Part shown: in pieces, positions 35,695-43,668 of the stretch | Layout of the letters: every line of letters starts with the position of its first letter | Position numbering within the stretch: the stretch's first letter is position 1 | Assembly: GCA_020628855.1 (NCBI GenBank) | Contig: JAHDEL010000007.1 | Location: 58,783 to 122,782 of the forward strand | Reading direction: 5' to 3' | Length of the DNA stretch: 64,000 nucleotides | DNA from: Saprospiraceae bacterium | GTDB lineage: Bacteria; Bacteroidota; Bacteroidia; Chitinophagales; Saprospiraceae | The notes under the pieces: generated by a model | Database searches by the model: none | Told to the model about the DNA's origin: nothing | Seen by the model: only the letters and a program-made list of their open reading frames with translations | Made by a program: the position numbers and the translations under genes

Positions 35695-35759
35695 CAAAAG
35701 TATTTCAAGAGCCTTCTCCATACGATGAGTATAATCAGTGCTTCAAATGATAGTTGTCA
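35695..35759 (-). promoter_or_regulatory. Tandem CRP/FNR-type operator and promoter of the 35673 gene
   Basis: Palindromes TGAGTATAATCA (35726-35737) and TGATAGTTGTCA (35748-35759; within CAAATGA...TCATTTG) are 10 bases apart. The -7 box TACTTTTG (35695-35702, minus strand), a full match to TAnnTTTG, lies 23 bases below the proximal site. Confidence 0.85.
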
Positions 35760-35871
35760 TTTGCGGTATTGTTATTCAGTAATAAAGTCTATGTTGATCA
35801 AAGACCAAATTCAAATCACTATTGGTAATCTATTGAAGATTAATTAACTTGGAGTAAACAAAACCAATCTG

Positions 35872-36000
35872 ATGGCTAAGTCAAGAAAGAAACAAATCGA
35901 AGCTGCCAAGCTTAAAAAGCAGGAAAAGCAATTCTTTAGGATTGTAGTAGGTCTAACAATAGTGCTCCTAGTTATATTATTTATTGTCTACGCAACTTAG
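35872..36000 (+). CDS. 42-residue membrane peptide with basic N-terminus
   Basis: A complete frame encodes a Lys-rich start (MAKSRKKQIEAAKLKKQEKQ) followed by one hydrophobic helix (FFRIVVGLTIVLLVILFIV). This basic-amphipathic plus single-helix design is common for real small Bacteroidota proteins, and the frame fills an otherwise empty gap. Function is unknown. It is convergent with the DUF1573 gene. Confidence 0.6.
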   Translation: MAKSRKKQIEAAKLKKQEKQFFRIVVGLTIVLLVILFIVYAT

Positions 36001-36016
36001 AACTAGTAGGTTCTCT

Positions 36017-36418
36017 CTATTCAGGAAACTCAAAAGAATATTCTAAGATTAGCCAGTACGGTCCACCAGTGGTAGGATTAGTGTTGGTGAAGTTTACATC
36101 TATTTCAACAGTTTCGCTTTCTTCTTTTTCTGAACTATCGAAATGCACATCTATAGTACCTTTTTCTCCAGGAAGTATAGGACCCCTAGTCCAATCTAGA
36201 GTTGTACACTCACAACCTGATACTATGTCTATTTCTAAAGTTTCTGATCCAGTATTTGTGAAAGTATATACAGTATCTCTGGTCTCACCTTTTTGCATTT
36301 CTCCAAATACAACATGAGTTTCCTCAAAAGTAGCTTCCACATCAGCGATTTTACTTTGACTTAATACAAATTGCGAGCTGAAACAAAGGAGACAGAGTAC
36401 GAAAAGCGTGCGTATCAT
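36017..36418 (-). CDS. DUF1573 domain secreted protein
   Basis: The 133-residue product has a signal peptide (about 1-20) and a DUF1573 Ig-like domain: FEETHVVFGEMQKGETRDTVYTFTNTG in outline (here VVFGEMQKGE), then SGCECTTLDW with the Cys pair typical of the family and ILPGEKGTIDVHFDSS. DUF1573 proteins are common, mostly uncharacterised extracytoplasmic proteins in Bacteroidota. It is downstream of pgk on the same strand, 53 bases away. Confidence 0.85.
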   Translation of the reverse strand: MIRTLFVLCLLCFSSQFVLSQSKIADVEATFEETHVVFGEMQKGETRDTVYTFTNTGSETLEIDIVSGCECTTLDWTRGPILPGEKGTIDVHFDSSEKEESETVEIDVNFTNTNPTTGGPYWLILEYSFEFPE

Positions 36419-36471
36419 GATACAAAGATCAGTTATTCTAATGATCGATAATCTTAAGTCGATGTTAAATT

Positions 36472-37677
36472 TTATTCTCCTTCAATTGCCTTGATTCCAG
36501 GAAGCTTTTTGCCTTCTAAAAACTCTAACATAGCTCCTCCACCGGTAGAAATAAAACTCACTTGATCAGCAAGACCAGAAGCGTTAATTGCAGATACAGA
36601 ATCACCTCCACCTACCAAAGAAAAAGCTCCTTTTTGAGAGGCAGCAGCTACCATCTTCGCTATTGACATTGTTCCCTTGCTAAATGCTTCCATCTCAAAA
36701 ACACCTAACGGTCCATTCCAAATGATGGATTGAGCATTTAATATTGCTGGTTCGAATGCCTTGAGCGCTTTAGGACCCACATCAAGACCCATCCAACCGT
36801 CAGGTATTGTATTAGAGTCAACGCATTGTGTTTTGGCATCAGCAGCAAATTTATCTGCGATAATAGAATCTTCAGGTATTAATAGGTTGACATCGTATTC
36901 TTTTGCTTTGTTAATGAGGTCTTTGGCGAGATCAAGATGAGAGTCCTCCACTAGAGAATCTCCTATACTACCTTCTTGCGCTTTGATGAAAGTGTATGCC
37001 ATGCCTCCTCCTATGATAATTGTATCTGCAAAGTTGATAAATCGTTCTATTAGCTTGATCTTATCACTGACTTTAGCGCCTCCGAAAATTGCCGTGCATG
37101 GTCTTTTCGGACTGTTCAAAATCTTTTTAGCATTTGCAATTTCATCTTGCATCAAAAGACCAAAAGACTTGTTTTGTGGTTCGAAGAATTCCGCGACCGT
37201 TGTTGTGCTGGAATGTGCTCTGTGAGCAGTGCCAAAGGCATCATTAATGTAAACATCTGCTAGACTTGCAAGCCTTCCTGCAAAATCGGTGTCTCCCTTT
37301 GATTCTCCTGCATCAAATCTTGTGTTCTCTAATAGTAGAATTTGTCCACCTTTCAGATCTCTTGACATTAATATGGATTCCTCTCCTCCACAATCTTTAG
37401 CAAATTGTACTGCAGTGTCAGTAAGACTACTGAGATGTTCTACTAAATGCCTCAGAGTAAATTTCGATACATCTATTGATCCATCTTCAAGACGTTTTTT
37501 TTGTGGCCTTCCTAGATGGGACATGAGAATAATTGCTGCCCCTTGGTCTTGTAAAGCCTTGATTGTTGGTAGTGCTTTTCGCATTCTAGTATCATCTGTT
37601 ATTTGATGATCTGCATTTAATGGTACATTAAAGTCAACGCGTACCAATACCTTTTTATCCTTGAGGTTTGTTAACAT
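36472..37677 (-). CDS. pgk: Phosphoglycerate kinase
   Basis: The 401-residue glycolytic enzyme moves phosphate from 1,3-bisphosphoglycerate to ADP. Visible blocks are VLVRVDFNVPL, SHLGRPQ, LLLENTRFDAGE, INDAFGTAHR, IFGGAKVSDKI, the WNGPLGVFE nucleotide segment and the C-terminal GGGDSVSAI. The length is standard. It lies downstream of gapA on the same strand across a 75-base gap with a hairpin, so it may have both read-through and separate transcripts. Confidence 0.97.
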   Translation of the reverse strand: MLTNLKDKKVLVRVDFNVPLNADHQITDDTRMRKALPTIKALQDQGAAIILMSHLGRPQKKRLEDGSIDVSKFTLRHLVEHLSSLTDTAVQFAKDCGGEESILMSRDLKGGQILLLENTRFDAGESKGDTDFAGRLASLADVYINDAFGTAHRAHSSTTTVAEFFEPQNKSFGLLMQDEIANAKKILNSPKRPCTAIFGGAKVSDKIKLIERFINFADTIIIGGGMAYTFIKAQEGSIGDSLVEDSHLDLAKDLINKAKEYDVNLLIPEDSIIADKFAADAKTQCVDSNTIPDGWMGLDVGPKALKAFEPAILNAQSIIWNGPLGVFEMEAFSKGTMSIAKMVAAASQKGAFSLVGGGDSVSAINASGLADQVSFISTGGGAMLEFLEGKKLPGIKAIEGE

Positions 37678-37695
37678 AGCTAAGCGATTAAGAAG

Positions 37696-37723
37696 AATAC
37701 CCCCTCATTGCTGAGAGGGTATT
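37696..37723 (-). terminator. Hairpin between gapA and pgk
   Basis: A 12-position stem (AATACCCCCTCA / TGAGAGGGTATT, one mismatch) with a 4-base loop lies in the gapA-pgk gap. On the minus strand only a weak pyrimidine stretch follows, so it may be a partial terminator or an mRNA-stabilising hairpin. Confidence 0.5.
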
Positions 37724-37752
37724 CGATCATTTATTCTAAAGAATTTAAGTTG

Positions 37753-38745
37753 TTACATTTTGCAAACTAAGTCGGCCATTCGAGCACTATATCCTGCTTC
37801 ATTATCATACCAACTTACCACTTTGATCATCTTACCTTGAGTATCAGTTAGTAATGAATCAAAGATTGATGAGTGCGGATTTCTGACAATATCAGAAGAT
37901 ACTAATGGACTATCAGCATACTCAAGATATCCTTTCATCCTACCATCTGCATAACTTTTGAAAGTAGCATTAATCTCTTCTTTACTAACTGTTTTGTCCA
38001 CTAACACATTGAGCTCAACTAGAGAACCGGTAATTACTGGCACTCTTACAGCCATAGCGAATAATTTTCCTGCTACACTTGGTACTACTTTACCGACAGC
38101 TGCCGCTGCTCCTGTGGTGGTAGGGACTATATTATATGCTGCTGCACGCGCTCTTCTGAGATCACTATGACTACTATCTTGAATTCTTTGATCAGCAGTG
38201 TAGGCATGTGTAGTTGTCATTGTTCCTTGTACCAGACCAAAGTTATCATCAATGATCTTCATCAATGGTGCAAGACAATTGGTTGTACAGGACGCATTAC
38301 TGACATAAAGATCATTATCTGTAAGCTCATCATCGTTGACACCCAAAACGATTGTTTTGATCCCTTCACTCTTAGCTGGTGCAGAAAGTAATACTTTCTT
38401 AGCTCCCGCTTCGATGTGATGATGCATGAGTTCTTTAGTTCTAAAGATGCCTGTGCAATCGAGCACAATATCAACTCCATTTTCTTTCCATGGAAGCTGC
38501 TTAGGGTCTCTGATTGCAGTAGCTAGAATTGATTTACCACCAATAGTGATACTTTCATCATCCGATGAAACACTCGCAGGGTAAATTCCATGTGCAGAGT
38601 CGTACTTAAATAAGTGAGCTAGAGTAGAATTTGCAGAAAGATCATTAATGGCAACAACCTCAATATCTTCTTTCTCTAATAGGTTACGCAATGAAAGTCT
38701 TCCAATTCTTCCGAAGCCATTGATTGCAACTTTTGTTTTTGACAT
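37753..38745 (-). CDS. gapA: Glyceraldehyde-3-phosphate dehydrogenase, type I
   Basis: The 330-residue enzyme has the NAD-binding start INGFGRIGRLSLRN, the catalytic C153 in ASCTTNCLAPL, and the partner His (about 180) in TTTHAYTADQ. INDLSAN after beta-2 carries the Asp usual for NAD preference. It starts 18 bases after the cytochrome/monooxygenase-like gene on the same strand, so co-transcription with that secreted redox protein is possible. Confidence 0.97.
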   Translation of the reverse strand: MSKTKVAINGFGRIGRLSLRNLLEKEDIEVVAINDLSANSTLAHLFKYDSAHGIYPASVSSDDESITIGGKSILATAIRDPKQLPWKENGVDIVLDCTGIFRTKELMHHHIEAGAKKVLLSAPAKSEGIKTIVLGVNDDELTDNDLYVSNASCTTNCLAPLMKIIDDNFGLVQGTMTTTHAYTADQRIQDSSHSDLRRARAAAYNIVPTTTGAAAAVGKVVPSVAGKLFAMAVRVPVITGSLVELNVLVDKTVSKEEINATFKSYADGRMKGYLEYADSPLVSSDIVRNPHSSIFDSLLTDTQGKMIKVVSWYDNEAGYSARMADLVCKM

Positions 38746-38763
38746 TTACAATTGTGATTTATA

Positions 38764-40365
38764 TTATTGAATTGTTATTTGTTTGCTTTGTGCCACACCT
38801 CTATCTGATGTCAGTGTAACTACATAATTTCCTGGCATGACATTGCTTATATCCATTTGGTATTCATGTCTGCCACGCTGATGGATTTTGTTATCGCAAA
38901 GAGTATTCACTGTCCTGCCTTCCAGATCAATCAAATCCACCTTTACTCTTTGACCAACAGCTAATGTGAAATGAATGTTTAGCGATTCGGATGAAGGGTT
39001 AGGGAATGGATCGAGTAGTCTATTTTCTCCTATATCCAGATAAGCAGTCTCTTGCGCAGAAGTCGTCGTGTTTTCGAATACTACATCTTCATCACCTTGA
39101 TTGTAGAACACATAAGATATTGGAAGATAGTACATTTCATCAGTCGTTTTCTCACCCCAAGTAACGAATTGTGGCGGGTTATTTGGATTGAGAGGATTGT
39201 CTACTGTATTGTCGTAAGTTGCGATCGCATGCACCACAGAACCTGCCTCAGCTACAATGTATTTAGGAAAATTATAGGTTCCTTGCCAATTAAAATCCCA
39301 TTCAGGAATCTCGATCAGATTGGAAGTACTACCATCGGTATGTTCGATATACACTTCCCATTTTTGACCGAGAAGATGCATATGCGGAGATATCGCTAAT
39401 ATGGAGACATCAGTCGGTACTGTATATCTACCATGAAATGACTTTACCTGATTAGCTTGAATAATGAAAGGACCATCAAATTCCATCCCAGCTGTAAACT
39501 CAAATGGCAACATTATAAACTCTCTAACTTGTCTTTCTACTGCTTCGTCTTTGAAGAAGATATTCACTGAAGACTGGTCTGTCTCTGCCACAGGTATTGG
39601 TGCATAATGCATTTGTATGAGTAAGTCAGACTCAGCAGGTAGTAACTTTCCTAAACCATCAGGATAGATGTAAGGTTTTTGGCCTGGTACATAGCCAGGA
39701 TACTGATTGAATAATGATTCATCAATCCCAAATCCACCAAAACCATCATAGCCATAATCTGGATCTTGAGCATCAAGTGTCTGTGCTTCCCCTGAAGTGT
39801 CATAACTAAACAAGGCATGATGTACAATCTTTGGGTTGCCCGGTCTCAATTCAATCGCAGCCACTTGTTTGTCTTCTGTTAATCCAGTTGGTAAAACAAA
39901 TACTCTATAATTATCTGTGTTATTTCCTTCTTGTACAAATGCTTCTTCCATCGTAAGTACTAAGTCAGGATCACCAATTTGAGATCCTGATGGAAAGACA
40001 GGAAGTTCAGGCTCTTCGATGATGTTACCTCTTGGCATAGCATTATCAACCCAGTCTGCAATACTTGCGATTTGATCTTGCGAAAGCCCTCTTTCTCCTA
40101 TGAAATGGGAATATTCTTTATTCGGTGGCCATGGCGGCATATAGTTCTGCTCAGTAACATATTGAATCATGGTTCCCCATGCCTTAACCTCATCGTAATT
40201 AGTTAATGGCATTGGTCCAATCTCTCCAGCTCTATGACAAGAGGTACAATTTGTATAAATGATTTCAGCTATTGTATTCGAGTATGTTACTTCCTCTTGC
40301 GAGAATGCAAATGAAGAACTCAATAATACTAAGAAGAAAGTGCACAAGATGGATGATAATTTCAT
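38764..40365 (-). CDS. Secreted c-type cytochrome fused to a copper-monooxygenase-like fold, T9SS-sorted
   Basis: The 533-residue product has a signal peptide (1-22) and a c-heme site CTSCH (40-44) in a short cytochrome domain with NYMPPWPP. A two-part DBH/PHM-like region follows with His motifs KIVHHALF (about 185) and SPHMHLLG (about 330), the pattern of copper type II ascorbate-dependent monooxygenases. It ends in a T9SS type A sorting domain (FPNPSSESLN). I use the ATG at 40365. A redoxin gene precedes it by 30 bases; the substrate is unknown. Confidence 0.78.
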   Translation of the reverse strand: MKLSSILCTFFLVLLSSSFAFSQEEVTYSNTIAEIIYTNCTSCHRAGEIGPMPLTNYDEVKAWGTMIQYVTEQNYMPPWPPNKEYSHFIGERGLSQDQIASIADWVDNAMPRGNIIEEPELPVFPSGSQIGDPDLVLTMEEAFVQEGNNTDNYRVFVLPTGLTEDKQVAAIELRPGNPKIVHHALFSYDTSGEAQTLDAQDPDYGYDGFGGFGIDESLFNQYPGYVPGQKPYIYPDGLGKLLPAESDLLIQMHYAPIPVAETDQSSVNIFFKDEAVERQVREFIMLPFEFTAGMEFDGPFIIQANQVKSFHGRYTVPTDVSILAISPHMHLLGQKWEVYIEHTDGSTSNLIEIPEWDFNWQGTYNFPKYIVAEAGSVVHAIATYDNTVDNPLNPNNPPQFVTWGEKTTDEMYYLPISYVFYNQGDEDVVFENTTTSAQETAYLDIGENRLLDPFPNPSSESLNIHFTLAVGQRVKVDLIDLEGRTVNTLCDNKIHQRGRHEYQMDISNVMPGNYVVTLTSDRGVAQSKQITIQ

Positions 40366-40395
40366 AGTTATTTGTTTTTTGTTCTTCAAAAGAAT

Positions 40396-40947
40396 CTAAG
40401 GTTCAAAAGTAATAAAACATCCAATAGGCAGAGTTGACTTCTCGGTCACATCACGCTTAATTTTCAATTGTTCAATCGCATTGCGAAGATCATGATTTTT
40501 GACATATCTTGATTGTTTACCGATTTCTTTATACAAGTCATTTATACGACCTGTATACTCTATGCTTTTATTTTCCACATTTTCAATGATTGCTTGTGGT
40601 GCAATAGTCGCCCCCAAACGGCTTGCTTCTCTATTGTCTTGATCTAGATTGATAGGGAATTGAATTGCATACTTTTCTGCCCATGCTTCAAATGATTCTT
40701 GCTCAGTCATTGTTGAGGGGATGTAGCCTTGCATCCTAAACATTGACGTATCAAGTTCTGAATATATGGTATTGAGATAAGGGGTTACGTTTTGACAAAT
40801 TTTGCATTCTTCAAGAAGGAAGATTGAGATACTATATTGTTGCTGCGAAGTATGATTGAGTGACTTTAAGGAATTACAATTTGTCAATGCAAAGGCGCAA
40901 ATACAGCAGAACAGAATGCAGAGATATCGTATAGTGCTTGAAATCAA
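40396..40947 (-). CDS. Redoxin-fold lipoprotein paired with the cytochrome/monooxygenase-like gene
   Basis: The 183-residue protein has a lipobox (LTNC, Cys24), a thioredoxin-type CxxC (EECKICQ, 48-51), a cis-Pro segment (GATIAPQAII) and the C-terminal YTGRINDLY plus GCFITF blocks. These match the redoxin domains that accompany heme/copper monooxygenase-like proteins in other phyla, where they often end in a conserved GCxI. The start is TTG (40947), because no ATG precedes the lipobox. It probably supplies reductant to, or matures, the partner (inference). Confidence 0.75.
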   Translation of the reverse strand: MISSTIRYLCILFCCICAFALTNCNSLKSLNHTSQQQYSISIFLLEECKICQNVTPYLNTIYSELDTSMFRMQGYIPSTMTEQESFEAWAEKYAIQFPINLDQDNREASRLGATIAPQAIIENVENKSIEYTGRINDLYKEIGKQSRYVKNHDLRNAIEQLKIKRDVTEKSTLPIGCFITFEP

Positions 40948-41060
40948 ATGTTAAAGAGTAACTGTTTATCTAAGGTGAATAGGGGTAATACAGGCATTCA
41001 ACTGTCTATTAAGTGGTTTTATTATTAGAAGTATTTAGTTGTTGGATTTGAGTTAGTACA

Positions 41061-41109
41061 GTCGCAAACCAACAACAGCAATCTCTAACGAGATTTGTGT
41101 TTGGTTGTT
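41061..41109 (+). other. Hairpin-rich gap before the bidirectional terminator; possible small RNA
   Basis: The gap 40948-41109 holds no gene. Its right half can fold as AATCTC/GAGATT (80-85 with 90-95 of 41 kb) inside AACCAA/TTGGTT, directly followed by the terminator. A forward transcript ending there would be a compact structured RNA. No clear promoter is seen. Confidence 0.2.
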
Positions 41110-41145
41110 AAAAAAAATGGTCCTCATTCTTGAGGACCTTTTTTT
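41110..41145. terminator. Bidirectional terminator downstream of the bacilliredoxin gene
   Basis: The stem GGTCCTCA / TGAGGACC (loop TTCT) is flanked by an A run on the left (41110-41117) and a T run on the right (41139-41145), so it works in both directions. The rightward use has no known gene upstream except the gap at 40948-41109. Confidence 0.85.
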
Positions 41146-41560
41146 ATTCGCAATGCTGATTAAAGGCAGCAACCAAATCACCAGCTATCATTTGTGCTGT
41201 TCGACCCTCAATATGATGTCTCTCCAACATATGCACTAGCTTTCCGTTTTTCATCAAAGCAATTGCAGGTGAAGAAGGAGGATAAGGAAGGAAATAGCTT
41301 CGAGCTTTGTTCGTCGCTTCTTTATCAACCCCAGCAAAGACTGTATACAAATTGTCAGGCTTGTTTGTATTCTGAATAGCAATCTTTGCTCCTGGTCTTG
41401 CATTTGCAGCAGCACAACCACAAACAGAATTCACAACAATGAGTGCTGTACCTTCCATATTGTTTACTACCGCTTCAACATCGCTAGCTTGAGTCAAAGA
41501 CTGAAATCCAAAGTCTGTAAGATCTTTTGCCATTGGTGTTGTCAATTCTATAGGATACAT
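41144..41560 (-). CDS. BrxA/BrxB family bacilliredoxin
   Basis: The 138-residue protein is a thioredoxin-like fold with the CGC motif at 47-49 (VVNSVCGCAAANARPG) that defines the YphP/YqiW family. In Firmicutes these proteins reverse bacillithiol-protein mixed disulfides; Bacteroidota members are thought to act similarly. The length is standard. It is monocistronic, with a strong bidirectional terminator directly downstream. Confidence 0.93.
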   Translation of the reverse strand: MYPIELTTPMAKDLTDFGFQSLTQASDVEAVVNNMEGTALIVVNSVCGCAAANARPGAKIAIQNTNKPDNLYTVFAGVDKEATNKARSYFLPYPPSSPAIALMKNGKLVHMLERHHIEGRTAQMIAGDLVAAFNQHCE

Positions 41561-41621
41561 ATATTTAATGTTTTATATTTTAGAATCTTTAATAACATAT
41601 AAAAAAAATAGTTATATGTAT

Positions 41622-41629
41622 TAAATTTG
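41622..41629 (+). promoter_or_regulatory. Probable -7 box TAAATTTG of the DUF5777 gene
   Basis: The octamer matches TAnnTTTG, 73 bases before the ATG at 41703. A perfect 7-bp inverted repeat AATGAAT / ATTCATT (41637-41655) follows it in the leader. Confidence 0.45.
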
Positions 41630-41702
41630 GACATTCAATGAATATTAAATTCATTTCTGCAAAAATAAGTTCAAAGAAACAATTACTCTTTAACCATTAC
41701 AG

Positions 41703-42587
41703 ATGAAATTGCGAATTCTCACTATTAGTCTTCTCACACTCTCGTTTTTATTCTGCTGTCTGACTACTTCAGTAGCTCAGAAAGAAGTTGTCCAGACATT
41801 TAAGGATACTCGAGTAATCAATACTCAAAGTATTGAAACACTCAAGAAAGGACACCTTGACTTTAGAGTAGGGCACAGGTTCGGTGACTTTGCTGGAACC
41901 GGTGGAGGATGGGAAACCTTTTATGGGTTAGAAAACTCTACTGATATCTCAATTGGATTTGATTATGGCCTTGGAGATAATACTATGATTGGTCTGCATA
42001 GGATGAAAGGCTCACATGTTTTGAGACAATTGCTTGTTGGCTCGATTAAGTACAAGCTAATGACCCAAGAAAAAGGTGGGAACAAACCATTTAGTTTAGG
42101 AGTCTATGCCATGACCTCCTTATCTACCATGCCTAATTGTCCAAATGTTGGAAGTCTTTGTCATTTTGATGTGTTCTTGCACAGAGTAGGATATCATATT
42201 CAACTCTTATTGGCAAAGAAATTGGGAAATAGATTTGCCCTACAAGTTCATCCTGCTTGGACTTACAGAAACCTGGTTCCAGAAAATGGAGATACAAACG
42301 ATTTAGTATCTGTAGGTGTAGCAGCTAAGTATCAATTTTCAAAGTCATTTGGACTCATCTTTGAAGGAAATTTTCCACTTTCTGATTTACGAGTTGCGGA
42401 GAATGGGTATTACCCGGCAATAGGTGTTGGTCTGGAATGGGAAACAGGTGGTGGACATATCTTTCAATTGAACTTAACTAATGCTACAGGGTTTACAGAG
42501 ACAGATTATATCCCATACACCCAATCCACTTGGTCCGAAGGACAATTTAGACTTGGATTTACGATTGGAAGGCAGTTCAAACTCTAA
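41703..42587 (+). CDS. DUF5777 family outer-membrane beta-barrel protein
   Basis: The 294-residue product has a signal peptide (about 1-25). The mature part begins VVQTFKDTRVINTQSIETLKKG and LDFRVGHRFGDFAG, the DUF5777 start, followed by amphipathic strands and a C-terminal LGFTIGRQFKL. The family is a predicted barrel that in Bacteroidota commonly lies beside c-type cytochrome genes. Here a diheme cytochrome gene follows at 11 bases, which fits a joint extracytoplasmic electron-transfer role. Confidence 0.87.
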   Translation: MKLRILTISLLTLSFLFCCLTTSVAQKEVVQTFKDTRVINTQSIETLKKGHLDFRVGHRFGDFAGTGGGWETFYGLENSTDISIGFDYGLGDNTMIGLHRMKGSHVLRQLLVGSIKYKLMTQEKGGNKPFSLGVYAMTSLSTMPNCPNVGSLCHFDVFLHRVGYHIQLLLAKKLGNRFALQVHPAWTYRNLVPENGDTNDLVSVGVAAKYQFSKSFGLIFEGNFPLSDLRVAENGYYPAIGVGLEWETGGGHIFQLNLTNATGFTETDYIPYTQSTWSEGQFRLGFTIGRQFKL

Positions 42588-42598
42588 TAATTTGTTGT

Positions 42599-43609
42599 AT
42601 GAAGCTCAGATTTTATATTCTTCCATTAGCAATACTTGTTCTTCCTTTCCTCAATGTTGAAGAGGAATTCGAAGTGAAGGATGACTACAGTGTTGCCAAA
42701 GTCTTAGAGAAGCTTGGAGACAAAAGTGGGTGGTATCCAGATGCTAAGTATGAAGGTGCATCGTCGACTGTTGGCCGAGATCTAGTACACAGTGGTTTTG
42801 CAACGAATGCAAAAGGGAAAGAGCAGAGAAAGCAATCAAAGCATTTTGTCTGTACAAGTTGTCATAATGTGGATAGAGAAGATCCAGATTTGACGGTTTC
42901 TGACCCAGAAGCAAGAATGGACTACATACTTGCCAATGATCTACCTTTCCTTCAAGGTACTACACTCTATGGTGCCGTATCCAGAAGATATTTTTACAAT
43001 GATGATTATGTCAAGAAGTATGGTGATCTCGTAGAGGCGGCCAGAAATGACTTGCGTGGGGCCATCCAGCTTTGTGCAATAGAATGTGCACAGGGTAGAC
43101 CACTGAAAGATTGGGAATTGGAGTCAGTCCTCATGTATCTCTGGACAATAGACTTAAAAATTAAGGATCTTGACCTGAATGATGAAGAGAAAGAGTTTAT
43201 TGAAGCAAGTTTTGAAGATGGGAATACTGTGGAAGCAGTAGAACTTATACGGAGTAAATATCTCAATGGATCACCTGCTACATTTACAACGCCAGATAAC
43301 GAAAGAGCCACTTTCAATACCATGGATACAGACTCCAACGAAGGGCGAAATGTCTATATCCAAAGTTGCTTACATTGTCATGAAAACCAACGGTACTCCT
43401 ACTTTAACCTAGATACTTCGAAGGTAACTATGAAGTACTTGAAGAGCAAAATGGAAACCTATAAAGATCATTCCATCTATCAAGCTGTGAGATATGGAAT
43501 ACACTCTGTATCAGGTAGGAGATCATACATGCCACATTACCCATTAGAAAAAATGAGTAAGCAGCAATTAGCAGACCTACGGGCATATATCTACGAATCA
43601 GCAGAATAA
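42599..43609 (+). CDS. Diheme c-type cytochrome
   Basis: The 336-residue product has a signal peptide (about 1-19) and two heme sites: CTSCH (85-89) and CLHCH (about 258-262). The first lies in an all-helical cytochrome-c-like region with a long insert; the second domain ends with YMPHYPLEKMSKQQLADLRAY, where Met can be the distal heme ligand. It should carry electrons in the periplasm or outer membrane together with the DUF5777 barrel. Confidence 0.88.
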   Translation: MKLRFYILPLAILVLPFLNVEEEFEVKDDYSVAKVLEKLGDKSGWYPDAKYEGASSTVGRDLVHSGFATNAKGKEQRKQSKHFVCTSCHNVDREDPDLTVSDPEARMDYILANDLPFLQGTTLYGAVSRRYFYNDDYVKKYGDLVEAARNDLRGAIQLCAIECAQGRPLKDWELESVLMYLWTIDLKIKDLDLNDEEKEFIEASFEDGNTVEAVELIRSKYLNGSPATFTTPDNERATFNTMDTDSNEGRNVYIQSCLHCHENQRYSYFNLDTSKVTMKYLKSKMETYKDHSIYQAVRYGIHSVSGRRSYMPHYPLEKMSKQQLADLRAYIYESAE

Positions 43610-43630
43610 TCGTCAACTACTGAGAGGGAT

Positions 43631-43663
43631 TCAGGTGTTTGTGTATCTTTATTTTACACCTGA
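43631..43663 (+). other. Hairpin directly before the SpoIIM start codon
   Basis: The perfect 8-bp inverted repeat TCAGGTGT / ACACCTGA, with a 17-base loop, ends 5 bases before the TTG at 43669. It could limit ribosome access or act as an attenuator between the cytochrome and the operon. No T run follows, so it is not a standard terminator. Confidence 0.4.
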
Positions 43664-43668
43664 GAAAT

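Noticed and set aside
40366..40389. TTG start of the cytochrome/monooxygenase-like gene at 40389
   Set aside because: The ATG at 40365 begins a normal signal peptide; the extra residues are Lys-rich and unneeded.
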